Shown here: piece by piece, positions 25,665 through 35,373 of the stretch
Layout of the letters: the number at the start of each line of letters is the position of its first letter
Position numbering within the stretch: the stretch's first letter is position 1
Source of the DNA: QHVT01 sp036389275
GTDB taxonomy: Bacteria > Acidobacteriota > Thermoanaerobaculia > Gp7-AA8
Direction: 5' to 3'
Assembly (NCBI GenBank): GCA_036389275.1
Contig: DASVQE010000081.1
Span: 75,518-139,517, forward strand
DNA: 64,000 nucleotides
Program-made: the position numbers and the translations under genes
Notes under the pieces: generated by a model
Told to the model about the DNA's origin: nothing
Seen by the model: only the letters and a program-made list of their open reading frames with translations
Database searches by the model: none

Positions 25665-27059
25665 ATGACCAATCTCCCTGATCCGACGGACGCGCGCTCC
25701 TCCCACCGCTACATCCCCAACGCCGGGGAAGACATTCGCGAGATGCTGGAGACGATCGGGATCGACTCGATCGACCGGCTCTTCGACACCATTCCCGACG
25801 GCGTGAAGCTCGACCGGCTGCTCGACATCCCCGGGCCTTGGTCCGAGGTCGAGTCGCGGCGCTGGTTCCGCGGCCTGGCCGCGCGCAACATGACCGCCGC
25901 CGACCACGCCTCGTTCCTCGGCGGCGGCGCGTACGCGCACTATCAGCCGGCGTGCGTCGACCAACTGCTGCTGCGCGCGGAGTTCCTCACCGCGTACACG
26001 CCGTACCAGCCGGAAGTCTCGCAGGGCACGCTGCAGTCGATCTTCGAGTATCAGACGCACCAGTGCCTGCTGACGGGACTCGACGTCGCCAACGCCTCGC
26101 TTTACGACGGCTCGACCGCGCTCTGCGAGGCGGTGCTGCTCGCCGAGCGGCTGGTGAAGGGCAAGAACCGCATCGTCCTGGCGAAGTCCATCCATCCGCA
26201 CTACCGTGCTTCCGTCCGTACGTACATCCAGAACCTCGGCATCGAGGTGGTGGAAGTCGGTTGGGGCGCGGACGGCCGCATCGATCTCGAGGCGTTGCGC
26301 GCGGCGAGCGAAGGCGCGTTCGGCGTGGCCGTGCAGTCGCCGAACTTCCTCGGCGTGGTCGAGGACTACGACGCCGTCGCCGCGGCCGCCGGCAGTGCGA
26401 CGAAGATCGCCGTCGTGGCTGAGGCGACATCGTTCGGGATCCTGGCACCGCCGGGACCGCACGGCTTCGACATCTGCGTCGGCGAAGGCCAGGCCTGGGG
26501 CATCGCGCCGCAGTTCGGCGGTCCGTACGTCGGCTTCATGGTCGTGCGCGACGCGCTCAAGCGCCACATGCCGGGACGCCTCGTCGGCGAGACCGTCGAC
26601 GTCGACGGCCGCCGCGCCTACGTGCTGACGCTGGCGACGCGTGAGCAACATATCCGCAGGGCGAAGGCAACATCCAACATCTGCACGAACGAGGCGCTGA
26701 TCGCCCTCGCCGCGAACATGTACCTCTCGCTGATGGGGAAAGAAGGGTTACGTGAAGTAGCCACGCAGTGTGTGCAGAAAACTGCCTATCTGCGCAATCA
26801 ACTGCTCGCGATCCACTCGGTGGAGCTGCCGTTCAGCGGCCCGGTCTACAACGAGTTCGTGGTGCGCACGCCCCATCCGGCCAAGTCGATCCTGGCCGAT
26901 CTCGAGCACGAAAAAATCCTCGGCGGCATCCCGCTGGGGATGTTCTACGAAGACCACGACCGCGACTTCCTCGTCGCCGTGACCGAGCTGCACACGCGAG
27001 AGCAGCTCGATCACTTTGCGGGCGCGTTGAGCGCAGCGATCGCGAGGGAGAGCAGATGA
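25665..27059 (+). CDS. gcvPA: Glycine dehydrogenase (decarboxylating) subunit 1
   Basis: N-terminal half of the two-subunit P protein; decarboxylates glycine and loads the aminomethyl group on H protein. 464 residues, usual for GcvPA. Motifs: SSHRYIPNAGEDIREML at the start, FLGGGAYAHYQPACVDQLL, YTPYQPEVSQGTLQSIFEYQ, and ICTNEALIALAANMYL. No catalytic lysine, as expected, since it is in subunit 2. ATG 25665 follows the heptamer repeat without a good ribosome binding site. Confidence 0.96.
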   Translation: MTNLPDPTDARSSHRYIPNAGEDIREMLETIGIDSIDRLFDTIPDGVKLDRLLDIPGPWSEVESRRWFRGLAARNMTAADHASFLGGGAYAHYQPACVDQLLLRAEFLTAYTPYQPEVSQGTLQSIFEYQTHQCLLTGLDVANASLYDGSTALCEAVLLAERLVKGKNRIVLAKSIHPHYRASVRTYIQNLGIEVVEVGWGADGRIDLEALRAASEGAFGVAVQSPNFLGVVEDYDAVAAAAGSATKIAVVAEATSFGILAPPGPHGFDICVGEGQAWGIAPQFGGPYVGFMVVRDALKRHMPGRLVGETVDVDGRRAYVLTLATREQHIRRAKATSNICTNEALIALAANMYLSLMGKEGLREVATQCVQKTAYLRNQLLAIHSVELPFSGPVYNEFVVRTPHPAKSILADLEHEKILGGIPLGMFYEDHDRDFLVAVTELHTREQLDHFAGALSAAIARESR

Positions 27060-27062
27060 GGC

Positions 27063-27162
27063 AGTTCCTCGGAGTTCCTCGGGTTCCTCGGAGGTCCTCG
27101 GAGGAGACGAGCGGCTCAGCCACTCCGAGGAACTCCGAGGAACCGAGGAACTCCGAGGAACT
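27063..27162. repeat. Inverted array of decamer repeats (GGAGTTCCTC type)
   Basis: Left arm 27063-27105 of four AGTTCCTCGG-like units; right arm 27121-27162 is its reverse complement with a few mismatches; 15-base loop. It fills the gcvPA-gcvPB spacer. Relatives at 39139-39222 and 43752-43882. Confidence 0.92.
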
Positions 27163-27171
27163 GAAAACCCC

Positions 27172-28676
<1,505 letters not shown>

Positions 28677-28680
<4 letters not shown>

Positions 28681-29513
28681 ACGACGTCGACGTCGCCGTC
28701 GAGGCCGCGCGCCGCGGCTCCGCGGTGCTGCTGCGTTACTGGGAGCAGCTCAGTAAGGAAGACGCCGACCTGAAGGCGCGCAACGACTGGGTGTCGCAGG
28801 CCGATCGCGAAAGCGAAGCGGCGATCATGGAGTCGATTCGCGCGCGCCGTCCCGACGACGCCTACCTCGGCGAAGAGAGCGGCCGCAGCGAGCAGCCGGG
28901 CGATGAAAAGTCGAACCGCATCTGGGTCATCGATCCGCTCGACGGCACCTCGAATTACCTGCAGCACTTTCCGTTCTGGTCGATCTCGATCGCGCTGCGC
29001 GTGCAAGGCGAGACGACCATCGGCGTGATCTACGAGCCGCTGCGCGATCTCTTCTTCACCGCCGAGCGCGGCGCCGGCGCGTTCCGCAACGGCGAGCGGA
29101 TGCACGTGTCGTCGCAGGCGACGGTGGCCGGAGCGTTTCTCGCCACCGGCTTTCCGTTCCGCGCCCAGGAGTACGTCGCGCCGTACGTCGGCATCTTCAC
29201 CGACGTGATCCGCGTGTCGAAAGGCGTGCGCCGCGCCGGGTCGGCCGCGCTCGATCTCGCCTACACCGCCGCGGGCGTCTTCGACGGCTTCTTCGAGATG
29301 CATCTCGCGCCTTGGGACGTCGCCGCCGGCGCGCTGCTGGTGAACGAAGCGGGCGGAGTCGTGAGCGACTTCTCCGGCGGGCAGCGCTGGCTCGAGCGCG
29401 GCAACATCGTCGGCGCGACGCGCGGCGTGCATGGCGAGCTGCTCGAGATCATCGGACGCCATGTGACCGAGGAGCAGCTCGATCATCGGAAAGGCGCGAG
29501 ACTGGGGCTGTGA
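28677..29513 (+). CDS. Inositol monophosphatase family protein
   Basis: 278 residues. Magnesium-dependent sugar or inositol phosphate phosphatase (SuhB/HisN-like). Metal sites: GEESG (about 62), WVIDPLDGTSNYLQHFPFWS (about 83-102) and LAPWDVAAGALLVNEAGG (about 210). Substrate cannot be told from sequence; histidinol phosphate and inositol phosphate enzymes look alike. Overlaps gcvPB (ATGA) and the mpg gene (GTGA), so it is read from the glycine cleavage transcript. Confidence 0.92.
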
Positions 29514-30127
29514 GCGGCAAGCTCCTCCCGAAATCGTTCTTCCTCCACGAGACCGTTTCCGTCGCCCGCGCGCTCCTCGGCTGCGTGCTGTGGCGCCGCT
29601 TGGGCGACGGCACGCTCCTCGCCGCGCGCCTGGTCGAGACGGAGGCCTACCTCGGCGCGAACGACATGGCCAGCCACGCCCGCCGCGGCCTCCGCTCGCC
29701 GCGCGTCGAGTCGATGTATCTCGAAGGCGGCCACGCCTACGTCTACTTCACGTACGGCATGCACTGGTGCATGAACGTCGTGACGCAGGAGCGCGACACG
29801 GCCGAAGCGGTGCTGCTGCGCGCGGCCGAGCCGCTGCAAGGCATCGAGTCGATGCGCGCGCGGCGGCCGAAGGCGAAGCGCGATTTCGATCTGATGAACG
29901 GGCCGGGAAAGCTCTGCGCGGCGCTCGACATCGACAAGCGGCTCGACGGCGCGAGCCTGCGCGGCGACCTGCTCTGGCTCACGCAGCGCGATCGCGACGT
30001 GGGCGACGAGGAGATCGCGGTGAGTGCGCGCATCGGCGTCGAAGGCGCCGGCGAGCCGCACGCGCTCTGGCCGCTGCGCTTCTTCCTGCGCGGCAACCGC
30101 TACGTCTCCGCGTATCGCAATGTCTGA
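29510..30127 (+). CDS. mpg: 3-methyladenine DNA glycosylase, AAG/MPG type
   Basis: Removes alkylated purines from DNA to start base excision repair. 205 residues from GTG 29510. Family blocks: LPKSFFLHETVSVARALLGC, RLVETEAYLGANDMASHARR with the catalytic glutamate, YVYFTYGMHWCMNVV and NGPGKLCAALDID. GTG 29510 is preferred because it overlaps the phosphatase stop (GTGA) and gives the normal N-terminus; the frame remains open upstream but is not conserved there. Confidence 0.94.
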   Translation: MSGKLLPKSFFLHETVSVARALLGCVLWRRLGDGTLLAARLVETEAYLGANDMASHARRGLRSPRVESMYLEGGHAYVYFTYGMHWCMNVVTQERDTAEAVLLRAAEPLQGIESMRARRPKAKRDFDLMNGPGKLCAALDIDKRLDGASLRGDLLWLTQRDRDVGDEEIAVSARIGVEGAGEPHALWPLRFFLRGNRYVSAYRNV

Positions 30128-30710
30128 TCATTACCGCACCATCGCCGCGCGTGCGGAGTTTCGGCAGAAGATCGAGCGCTCCGAGTTCCTCGGCATCGCC
30201 ATTCCGATCGCCGGCGAAGAAGAGCTCTTCGCCGAGCTCGCGCGCGCGACGAAGCAGTACTTCGACGCCACACATCACTGCTGGGCGCTGCGATTGTTCG
30301 CCGAGAATCGCGCGCGCAGCTCCGACGCCGGCGAGCCGTCCGGCACCGCGGGCAAGCCGATCCTCGCCGCCATCGACGGCGCGGCGCTGCACGACGTCGG
30401 CGTGATCGTCGTCCGCTGGTACGGCGGCATCAAGCTCGGCACCGGCGGCCTGGCCCGCGCCTATCGCGACACCGCCGCCGAAACGCTGCGCGCCGCCACG
30501 CCGCTCGACCGCTATCTCTACACGCGCATCGAGGTGGTGGTGCCGTTCGAGTCGCTGAACAACGTCTACCGGCTCGTGCGACCGCCCGACGTGGTGCTGG
30601 TGGAAGAGCGATTCGAAGAGCGGAACGTATTCGCCTTCGACGTGCGGACGTCACAGATGGACGTCTTTCAAAAAAGACTGACGGAGTTGCGTCTTTCTAC
30701 TCTTCCGTAA
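30120..30710 (+). CDS. YigZ/IMPACT family protein
   Basis: 196 residues. Family signature FDATHHCWALRLF ... SSDAGEPSGTAGKPIL then VGVIVVRWYGGIKLGTGGLA, and a C-terminal DUF1949-like domain. Members are linked to translation or elongation factor binding, but no activity is firmly assigned in bacteria. Starts 8 bases inside the mpg end and ends 14 bases inside the RDD gene on the other strand; last gene of the gcvT transcript. Confidence 0.92.
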   Translation: MSDHYRTIAARAEFRQKIERSEFLGIAIPIAGEEELFAELARATKQYFDATHHCWALRLFAENRARSSDAGEPSGTAGKPILAAIDGAALHDVGVIVVRWYGGIKLGTGGLARAYRDTAAETLRAATPLDRYLYTRIEVVVPFESLNNVYRLVRPPDVVLVEERFEERNVFAFDVRTSQMDVFQKRLTELRLSTLP

Positions 30711-31098
30711 CCGCGGTGCGGGCCAGCCGGTCGCCGGTGCGGGCGCGGCCGGCGATCACCAGCACCACTTCGATCAGGTTCCAGCCGGGAACGACCAGCG
30801 GCAGGTTGCGCACGAGCGAGCGTCCCCAGCCGCAGCCGTCGCCGCGCGGCGTGATCAGGCGGAGGCCGAGGAGCTGCTTGCCGATGGAGCGGCCGCGGTA
30901 GCCGTCGCGGAAGAGCATGGCGAACACCAGCACGCCCAGCGCCGCCCACCACACCACCTGAATTCCTCGGGGCGAGGACGCCCAGGTGAGGCCGTAGCTG
31001 ATCAGCGAGGCCGGCAGGATCAGCACGACCGCGAGCGAGAGCGCGTCGACGAGGAACGCCGCGATCCGGAGGAGCTTGGTTTGCGAGCCGTCGTTCAT
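30697..31098 (-). CDS. RDD family membrane protein
   Basis: 133 residues. Begins with the RDD-type RIAAFLVDALSLAVVLIL helix; a second helix pair spans about 45-65; the motif GYRGRSIGKQLLGLRLITPRG (about 67-87) is typical. Function of the family is unclear; some members are ion antiporters. A GAGAGG 4 bases before ATG 31098 is the ribosome binding site. Divergent from the DUF4097 gene, with 46 bases between starts. Confidence 0.85.
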   Translation of the reverse strand: MNDGSQTKLLRIAAFLVDALSLAVVLILPASLISYGLTWASSPRGIQVVWWAALGVLVFAMLFRDGYRGRSIGKQLLGLRLITPRGDGCGWGRSLVRNLPLVVPGWNLIEVVLVIAGRARTGDRLARTAVTEE

Positions 31099-31144
31099 GA
31101 AACCTCTCGGAGCGATACTCGTAAACGCTCTTGCAGGTTTCGCT

Positions 31145-31960
31145 ATGAACAGCCGGAGACGCAGCCTTTATTTACTCGCCGCAATGCTTCTCGCCGCCGC
31201 ATGCGGTGAAGAGCGCACGCACGGAGCGTCGGATCGCACGGTGACGATCTCGCGCACGTGGCCGGCGACGGCGGTGCATGCGCTGCGCGTCTTCGAGGTC
31301 AACGGCAGCATCTCCGTCGATGCCTCGCCCGGCGACGCCATCTCGCTGACCGCCACCGTGCACGGCCGCGACGTCGCGCCGAAGCAGGGCGTCGAGAATC
31401 AGGGTCTCTTCGAAACGCGCCTCGACGGCGACGTGCTGTCGATCGGCCGCAAGCGCGAGGAGAAGCATGGCCTGCACATCCCGATGCTGTTCGGCAGCGA
31501 CGAAGTGCAGATCGACTACGTGCTGCACGTGCCGCCGAGCGTCACGCTCGACGCCAGCACCGTCAACGGCCGCATCGCCACGCGCGGCGTGGAAGGTGAG
31601 ACCGAGGCGACGACGGTGAACGGCACGATCGACGTGGAATCGGCGGGCATCAGCGAAGTGCGCGCGACCACCGTCAACGGCAAAGTGAAAGCGAAGTTCC
31701 TGCGTGGCTTCGAAGGCGCGCGGCTCAAGACCGTCAACGGCGGCGTGACCGCGTGGCTGCCGGCCAGCGCCTCGTTCAGCGTCGACCTCGCCCAGATGAA
31801 CGGCGATTTCGAAGCGGCCTTCCCGCTGAGCATCCACTCCGATCCGGGCCGCCGCCGCGTCTCCGGCACCATCAACGGCGGCGATCACGAGCTGAAGATC
31901 GTCACCGTGAACGGCGACGTGGAGCTGGAGAAGCTCGGCGGCGGCGGCAGCACGAAGTAG
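31145..31960 (+). CDS. DUF4097-type beta-repeat lipoprotein
   Basis: 271 residues. Signal peptide with lipobox LLAAACGEE, so a lipoprotein. The mature part is a repeating beta structure, each turn marked by a VNG motif: EVNGSIS, STVNGRI, TTVNGTI, TTVNGKV, KTVNGGV, QMNGDF, TINGGD, VTVNGDV. This is the DUF4097 (LiaG-like/toastrack) pattern, often next to stress-signalling genes, with unknown biochemical role. ATG 31145 gives the correct signal peptide; an earlier GTG-type start at 31076 would not. Confidence 0.85.
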   Translation: MNSRRRSLYLLAAMLLAAACGEERTHGASDRTVTISRTWPATAVHALRVFEVNGSISVDASPGDAISLTATVHGRDVAPKQGVENQGLFETRLDGDVLSIGRKREEKHGLHIPMLFGSDEVQIDYVLHVPPSVTLDASTVNGRIATRGVEGETEATTVNGTIDVESAGISEVRATTVNGKVKAKFLRGFEGARLKTVNGGVTAWLPASASFSVDLAQMNGDFEAAFPLSIHSDPGRRRVSGTINGGDHELKIVTVNGDVELEKLGGGGSTK

Positions 31961-31973
31961 CGCTGCGTTCCCC

Positions 31974-31979
31974 TATACT
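31974..31979 (+). promoter_or_regulatory. -10 element (TATACT) of the membrane protein gene at 31988
   Basis: TATACT 8 bases before ATG 31988, no ribosome binding site. Confidence 0.6.
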
Positions 31980-31987
31980 CGCCCGCG

Positions 31988-33313
31988 ATGGCGCGCGCCG
32001 AACGGACGACCCTCGGAGCGCTCTTCGCCGTCTTCACCCTCGCCGCGATCGCGCCGCTGCGCAGCTACGATCTCTTCTGGCATCTCGCCACCGGGCGGTG
32101 GATCGTCGAGCATCGCGCGCTGCCGCTGCACGATCCCTTCGCCGTCGCCAGCGACCGCGTGCCGTGGATCAACGGCGAGTGGTTGTTCGAAGTCCTGCTG
32201 CATCCGCTGCACGCGCTGGTCGGACTGCACGGGCTGTCGATCGTGCGCGGAGTGCTGGCAGCGGCGATCTTCGCGCTGGCGTTCCGCTTCTCTCGTGAAG
32301 AGTCGCCGCTCGTCGCGGCGGTCGCCTTCGCCGGCGCGATGGCGACGTTCGATCTGCGGCCGTCGTCGGTGGCGCTGCTCTTCGTGGTGCTGGCGCTGCA
32401 CGCGCGCATGCCGCTCGCGCACTTTGTCATCGCACTGCTCTGGATCAACATCCATCCGTCCGCGCTGCTCGCGCCGCTGATCGCCTGGTGCGTGACGCGG
32501 CGCATCGCACCAACGGCGGCGAGCGCGGTGGCGCTGCTGTGCAATCCGTTCGGCTGGCGCGCCATCGCCGCGCCGATCGCGCTGACGCGCTTCGTCGGCA
32601 GCGGTGCGTTCGTCAACGCCGAGTGGCTGCCGAGCGCGCCGGCGATTTTCCCGCTGCTCTACTTCGCGCTGCTGCTGGCCATCGTCGCCGTCGTCACCGA
32701 CAAGCAGCGCGACTGGTGGCGCATCGCGCTGCTCGCGCTCTTCGCATTCCTGGCCATCCGCCACGTGCGCAATCAGGGCCTCTTCTTCGCCGCGCTGCCA
32801 ATGCTCGTGCGGCTGCCGCGCATGGCGCGTGCGGTCGCGCTCACCACGTCCGCCGCGGTGATCGCCTTCGTCGCGATCATCGCCGACCATCACACCGGCA
32901 TCTCGCGACGCCGCTTTCCGATCGACGCCGTGGCCCGGCTGCACGCGTCGCGATTGCGCGGCAACATCTACAACCCCGACCAGTTCGGCGGCCTGCTGAT
33001 CTACGCGTTCTATCCGCAGCGGCGCGCGCTCACCGACGGACGCAACGAGCTCTATCGCACGTTCATCCCGGAGTACGCGCGCGCACGCGGCGACGAGCGC
33101 GCCTGGCGCGCGCTGCTGCGCAAGTACCGCATCGACGTAGCCATCGACGAACGCCGTCCGCCGCTCGAAGTCGTCGACGCGCTCACGGGGCGCAAGCGGA
33201 TGATGGATGCATCGCTCGCGTACTGGCCGCGCAAGGAGTGGGTGCTGCTCTACGAGGATGAAGTGGCGATCGTGGTCGCCAGGAGAAGCGCGCTCAGTTC
33301 ACCATCTCGCTAG
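31988..33313 (+). CDS. Multi-pass membrane protein, GT-C glycosyltransferase-like
   Basis: 441 residues with about nine hydrophobic helices up to residue 300, then a soluble tail. The N-terminal signature YDLFWHLATGRWIVEHRALP followed by DPF and WINGEWLFEVLL is shared by a family of uncharacterised membrane proteins that look like GT-C transferases with the first acidic motif in DLFWHL. The tail (NIYNPDQFGGLLIYAFYPQR ... ALTDGRNELYR) is also typical. No substrate can be proposed. Its end overlaps the small minus-strand gene at 33294 by 20 bases. Confidence 0.8.
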   Translation: MARAERTTLGALFAVFTLAAIAPLRSYDLFWHLATGRWIVEHRALPLHDPFAVASDRVPWINGEWLFEVLLHPLHALVGLHGLSIVRGVLAAAIFALAFRFSREESPLVAAVAFAGAMATFDLRPSSVALLFVVLALHARMPLAHFVIALLWINIHPSALLAPLIAWCVTRRIAPTAASAVALLCNPFGWRAIAAPIALTRFVGSGAFVNAEWLPSAPAIFPLLYFALLLAIVAVVTDKQRDWWRIALLALFAFLAIRHVRNQGLFFAALPMLVRLPRMARAVALTTSAAVIAFVAIIADHHTGISRRRFPIDAVARLHASRLRGNIYNPDQFGGLLIYAFYPQRRALTDGRNELYRTFIPEYARARGDERAWRALLRKYRIDVAIDERRPPLEVVDALTGRKRMMDASLAYWPRKEWVLLYEDEVAIVVARRSALSSPSR

Positions 33314-33596
33314 GCGAGATGTAGCGCAGCTCGTCTTCGGGCCAGCGCTGCTGCAGCACGCGCTCGAAGTGGGGACGGACGATGCGCTCGTAGCGCTGCT
33401 CGAATCCGGGGAAGAGCTCGAGGATCGCCTTGCGCGCGCAGTCGACCAGACAGCGTGCCTCGCGATGCGATTCGGTGCGGTCGCTGCCGATCAGATTCAA
33501 GGTCAGCTCGACGATCATCCGAACACGGCGGATGCGGCGGCGCTCGAAGTACGCGGAAGAGTCTTCCGTGTGCGTCTCGTGTTCGAATTTGGGCAT
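33294..33596 (-). CDS. Small protein of unknown function
   Basis: 100 residues, charged and helical, with two cysteines (REARCLVDCARKAILELFPG) and a cluster of arginines (YFERRRIRRVRMIVELTLNL). No signal or membrane segment. Not recognised. Coding is likely from the clean frame between two genes and the codon usage; the 75-base gap upstream (33597-33671) has a short A-run at 33653-33658 and no clear promoter. Confidence 0.6.
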   Translation of the reverse strand: MPKFEHETHTEDSSAYFERRRIRRVRMIVELTLNLIGSDRTESHREARCLVDCARKAILELFPGFEQRYERIVRPHFERVLQQRWPEDELRYISPSEMVN

Positions 33597-33671
33597 CGTT
33601 GTCAGCGGCTCAAACCGGAGGTGTGTGGACTGAATTCCGGCAGCGCTTAATCCAAAAAAGCGGGTGCGAAA

Positions 33672-34322
33672 CTACGCGTGCTCGCGATCGCCCTCGGCCC
33701 AGATCTCTTCGGCGATGTCGGGATCGACGAGCGATTCGTAGTACTTGATCGCGCCGCGCGACACCGCGTAGACCGCCGCGTAGTTGAGCGCACCGCCCGA
33801 GACGACGCCGATCAGCGGCACCACTTTCGCCAGCCGCTCGCGCAGCACGCGCGCGCCGATCTTCTCCGCGAGCAGTCCGCCTTCGAGCGTGGCCGAGCCG
33901 AGCATCGCCGCCACACCCTGCTTGCCGATGCCGACTCCCGAGCCGTACGCGAGACAGGCCAGCGCCTCGGTGAAGCGCTCGCTGCGATTCGGCTCGTGAC
34001 CGTAGATCGTGGCGATGCCCACCACCAGCCGGAACTGCTGATACACGAGATAGGCGAGGTCGGCGCCGAGCGTGCCGATCGCGGCGAGGCCGAGCGGCAG
34101 TCCCGTCACCGCGCCCGCGGCGGCGCAGCGGATGGCCGCGCGGCGCGCGAGCATGCGCGCATGTCCGGCCGGCGAGTAGGTCGGCGCGCTCTCGCGCAGG
34201 CCGTCGATCTCCTTGCGCAGCTTCTCGAGGTCGATCTCCTCGAAGAGCGAGCGAAACACTTCCTCGAGAACGCTGTCGGCGTGCCGTTTGAGGTGCTTCG
34301 CCTTGATCATGGGCAGGTTCAT
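33672..34322 (-). CDS. EcsC-like family protein
   Basis: 216 residues. N-terminal amphipathic part, then a hydrophobic glycine-rich region (AAAGAVTGLPLGLAAIGTLG), then ADLAYLVYQQFRLVVGIATI followed by YGHEP, the pattern of EcsC-family proteins, and a second hydrophobic stretch (KVVPLIGVVSGGALNYAAVY). EcsC is linked to membrane and secretion phenotypes in Bacillus, without a known activity. The assignment is by pattern; a DUF697-like membrane protein is the alternative. It follows the FmdB-type gene after 8 bases on the same strand. Confidence 0.65.
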   Translation of the reverse strand: MNLPMIKAKHLKRHADSVLEEVFRSLFEEIDLEKLRKEIDGLRESAPTYSPAGHARMLARRAAIRCAAAGAVTGLPLGLAAIGTLGADLAYLVYQQFRLVVGIATIYGHEPNRSERFTEALACLAYGSGVGIGKQGVAAMLGSATLEGGLLAEKIGARVLRERLAKVVPLIGVVSGGALNYAAVYAVSRGAIKYYESLVDPDIAEEIWAEGDREHA

Positions 34323-34330
34323 CGGGATGT

Positions 34331-34609
34331 TTACGACTCGGACTTCGTGTCGGACGACGACTTCGTTTCGCTCTTCGTTTCGGAGCTGCTCGACGATGAT
34401 GACGACGAAGACGACGATGAGTCTTTCTTCGGCGAGGCGTAGTCGGTCTTGTACCAGCCCGACCCCTTGAACTGGATCGCCGGCGCCGACATCAGCTTCT
34501 TCGTCTCACCGCCGCACTTCGGGCAGTGGCCGTACGGCGGATCGGAGATCTTCTGGATGACTTCCGTCCGCTCGTTGCATTGCGTGCACTGATACTCGTA
34601 GATCGGCAT
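34331..34609 (-). CDS. FmdB-type zinc ribbon protein with poly-serine tail
   Basis: 92 residues. MPIYEYQCTQCNERTEVIQK and GHCPKCGGETKKL give the two CxxC zinc knuckles of the FmdB/CxxC_CxxC_SSSS family, whose name records a serine-rich tail. Here the tail holds a run of 13 serines and then alternating Ser/Lys/Glu. Thought to be a regulatory protein; function unproven. The tail DNA is a low-complexity TCG/TCN run that may vary in length. Confidence 0.9.
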   Translation of the reverse strand: MPIYEYQCTQCNERTEVIQKISDPPYGHCPKCGGETKKLMSAPAIQFKGSGWYKTDYASPKKDSSSSSSSSSSSSSETKSETKSSSDTKSES

Positions 34610-34656
34610 CGTGATGTGAGAACAGGAGAGCGCCGCGAGGCGATTTCAACGATTTA

Positions 34657-35256
34657 TCAAGAACCGAGCCGGCCCACCGGCGCGTTTGAGCGCTCCTCGG
34701 CGGCGAAGACCTTCCCGTCGCGGAAATAGACGCCGGCCACCGCGCCGTCGCGCGTGCGGTAGTACCACGCATCCATGGTCGCCTCGGCGCGGCGGTTGCG
34801 CACGCTCCAGCCGGGCATCGGCCTGCCGAGAAGCGCGGCCACCTGGCGCTGCGACATTCCTTTCTCGAGGCGGAGCAGCTTCTCGCGCGTGACGGCCAGC
34901 CGGTCGGCGGCGAGAGCGAGCCCGTTGCGCGCGCGCTCGTTCGACGGATCGTGCGCGAGCACGGCGCGGTAGAAGCGGATCGCATCCTGATAGCGCCCCA
35001 TCGAGGCGAGATCGTCGGCGAACTCGTTCTGCATCCGCTGCCAGACCTCGCGCGCGCGGCTGTGGTTCGGATGCTTCTGCACGAAGGCGCGCAGCGTGTC
35101 GGCGTAGATCTGCCGGTGCGCGGCCGAGGCGTCGGCGGCTTTCTTGTGCTGCAGCACGTTGCGCCACTCCGCCTGATGATCGGGCTGCGCGGAGTCGTTC
35201 GCGCACCCGGCGATCAGGAGCGCGCACAGCGCCGAAACAACCGCGAAAACACGCAT
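34657..35256 (-). CDS. Lipoprotein with TPR-like helices and a BamE/SmpA-like C-terminal region
   Basis: 199 residues from ATG 35256. Signal peptide with lipobox LLIAGCANDSAQPD. Helical repeats follow (DDLASMGRYQDAIRFYRAVL ... DPSNERARNGLALAADRLAV). The last 65 residues (KLLRLEKGMSQRQVAALLGR ... DAWYYRTRDGAVAGVYFRDG) match the SmpA/BamE/OmlA fold seen in outer-membrane assembly lipoproteins. A role in the outer-membrane assembly complex is inference. TACCGT lies 7 bases upstream. Confidence 0.78.
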   Translation of the reverse strand: MRVFAVVSALCALLIAGCANDSAQPDHQAEWRNVLQHKKAADASAAHRQIYADTLRAFVQKHPNHSRAREVWQRMQNEFADDLASMGRYQDAIRFYRAVLAHDPSNERARNGLALAADRLAVTREKLLRLEKGMSQRQVAALLGRPMPGWSVRNRRAEATMDAWYYRTRDGAVAGVYFRDGKVFAAEERSNAPVGRLGS

Positions 35257-35263
35257 TCTCCAC

Positions 35264-35269
35264 ACGGTA
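35264..35269 (-). promoter_or_regulatory. -10 element (TACCGT) of the BamE-like lipoprotein gene
   Basis: TACCGT on the minus strand, 7 bases before ATG 35256. The remainder of the divergent gap (35270-35363) shows no other clear signal. Confidence 0.45.
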
Positions 35270-35373
35270 GCACGAGGCTGCTTCGGTTGACAGCGCGAGA
35301 GAGCGAGTGCCATGATCGCGCGGCTTTGTGAGCGCCCGTCGCGGCGCGGCAATGTACAGCAACGGGAGGATTT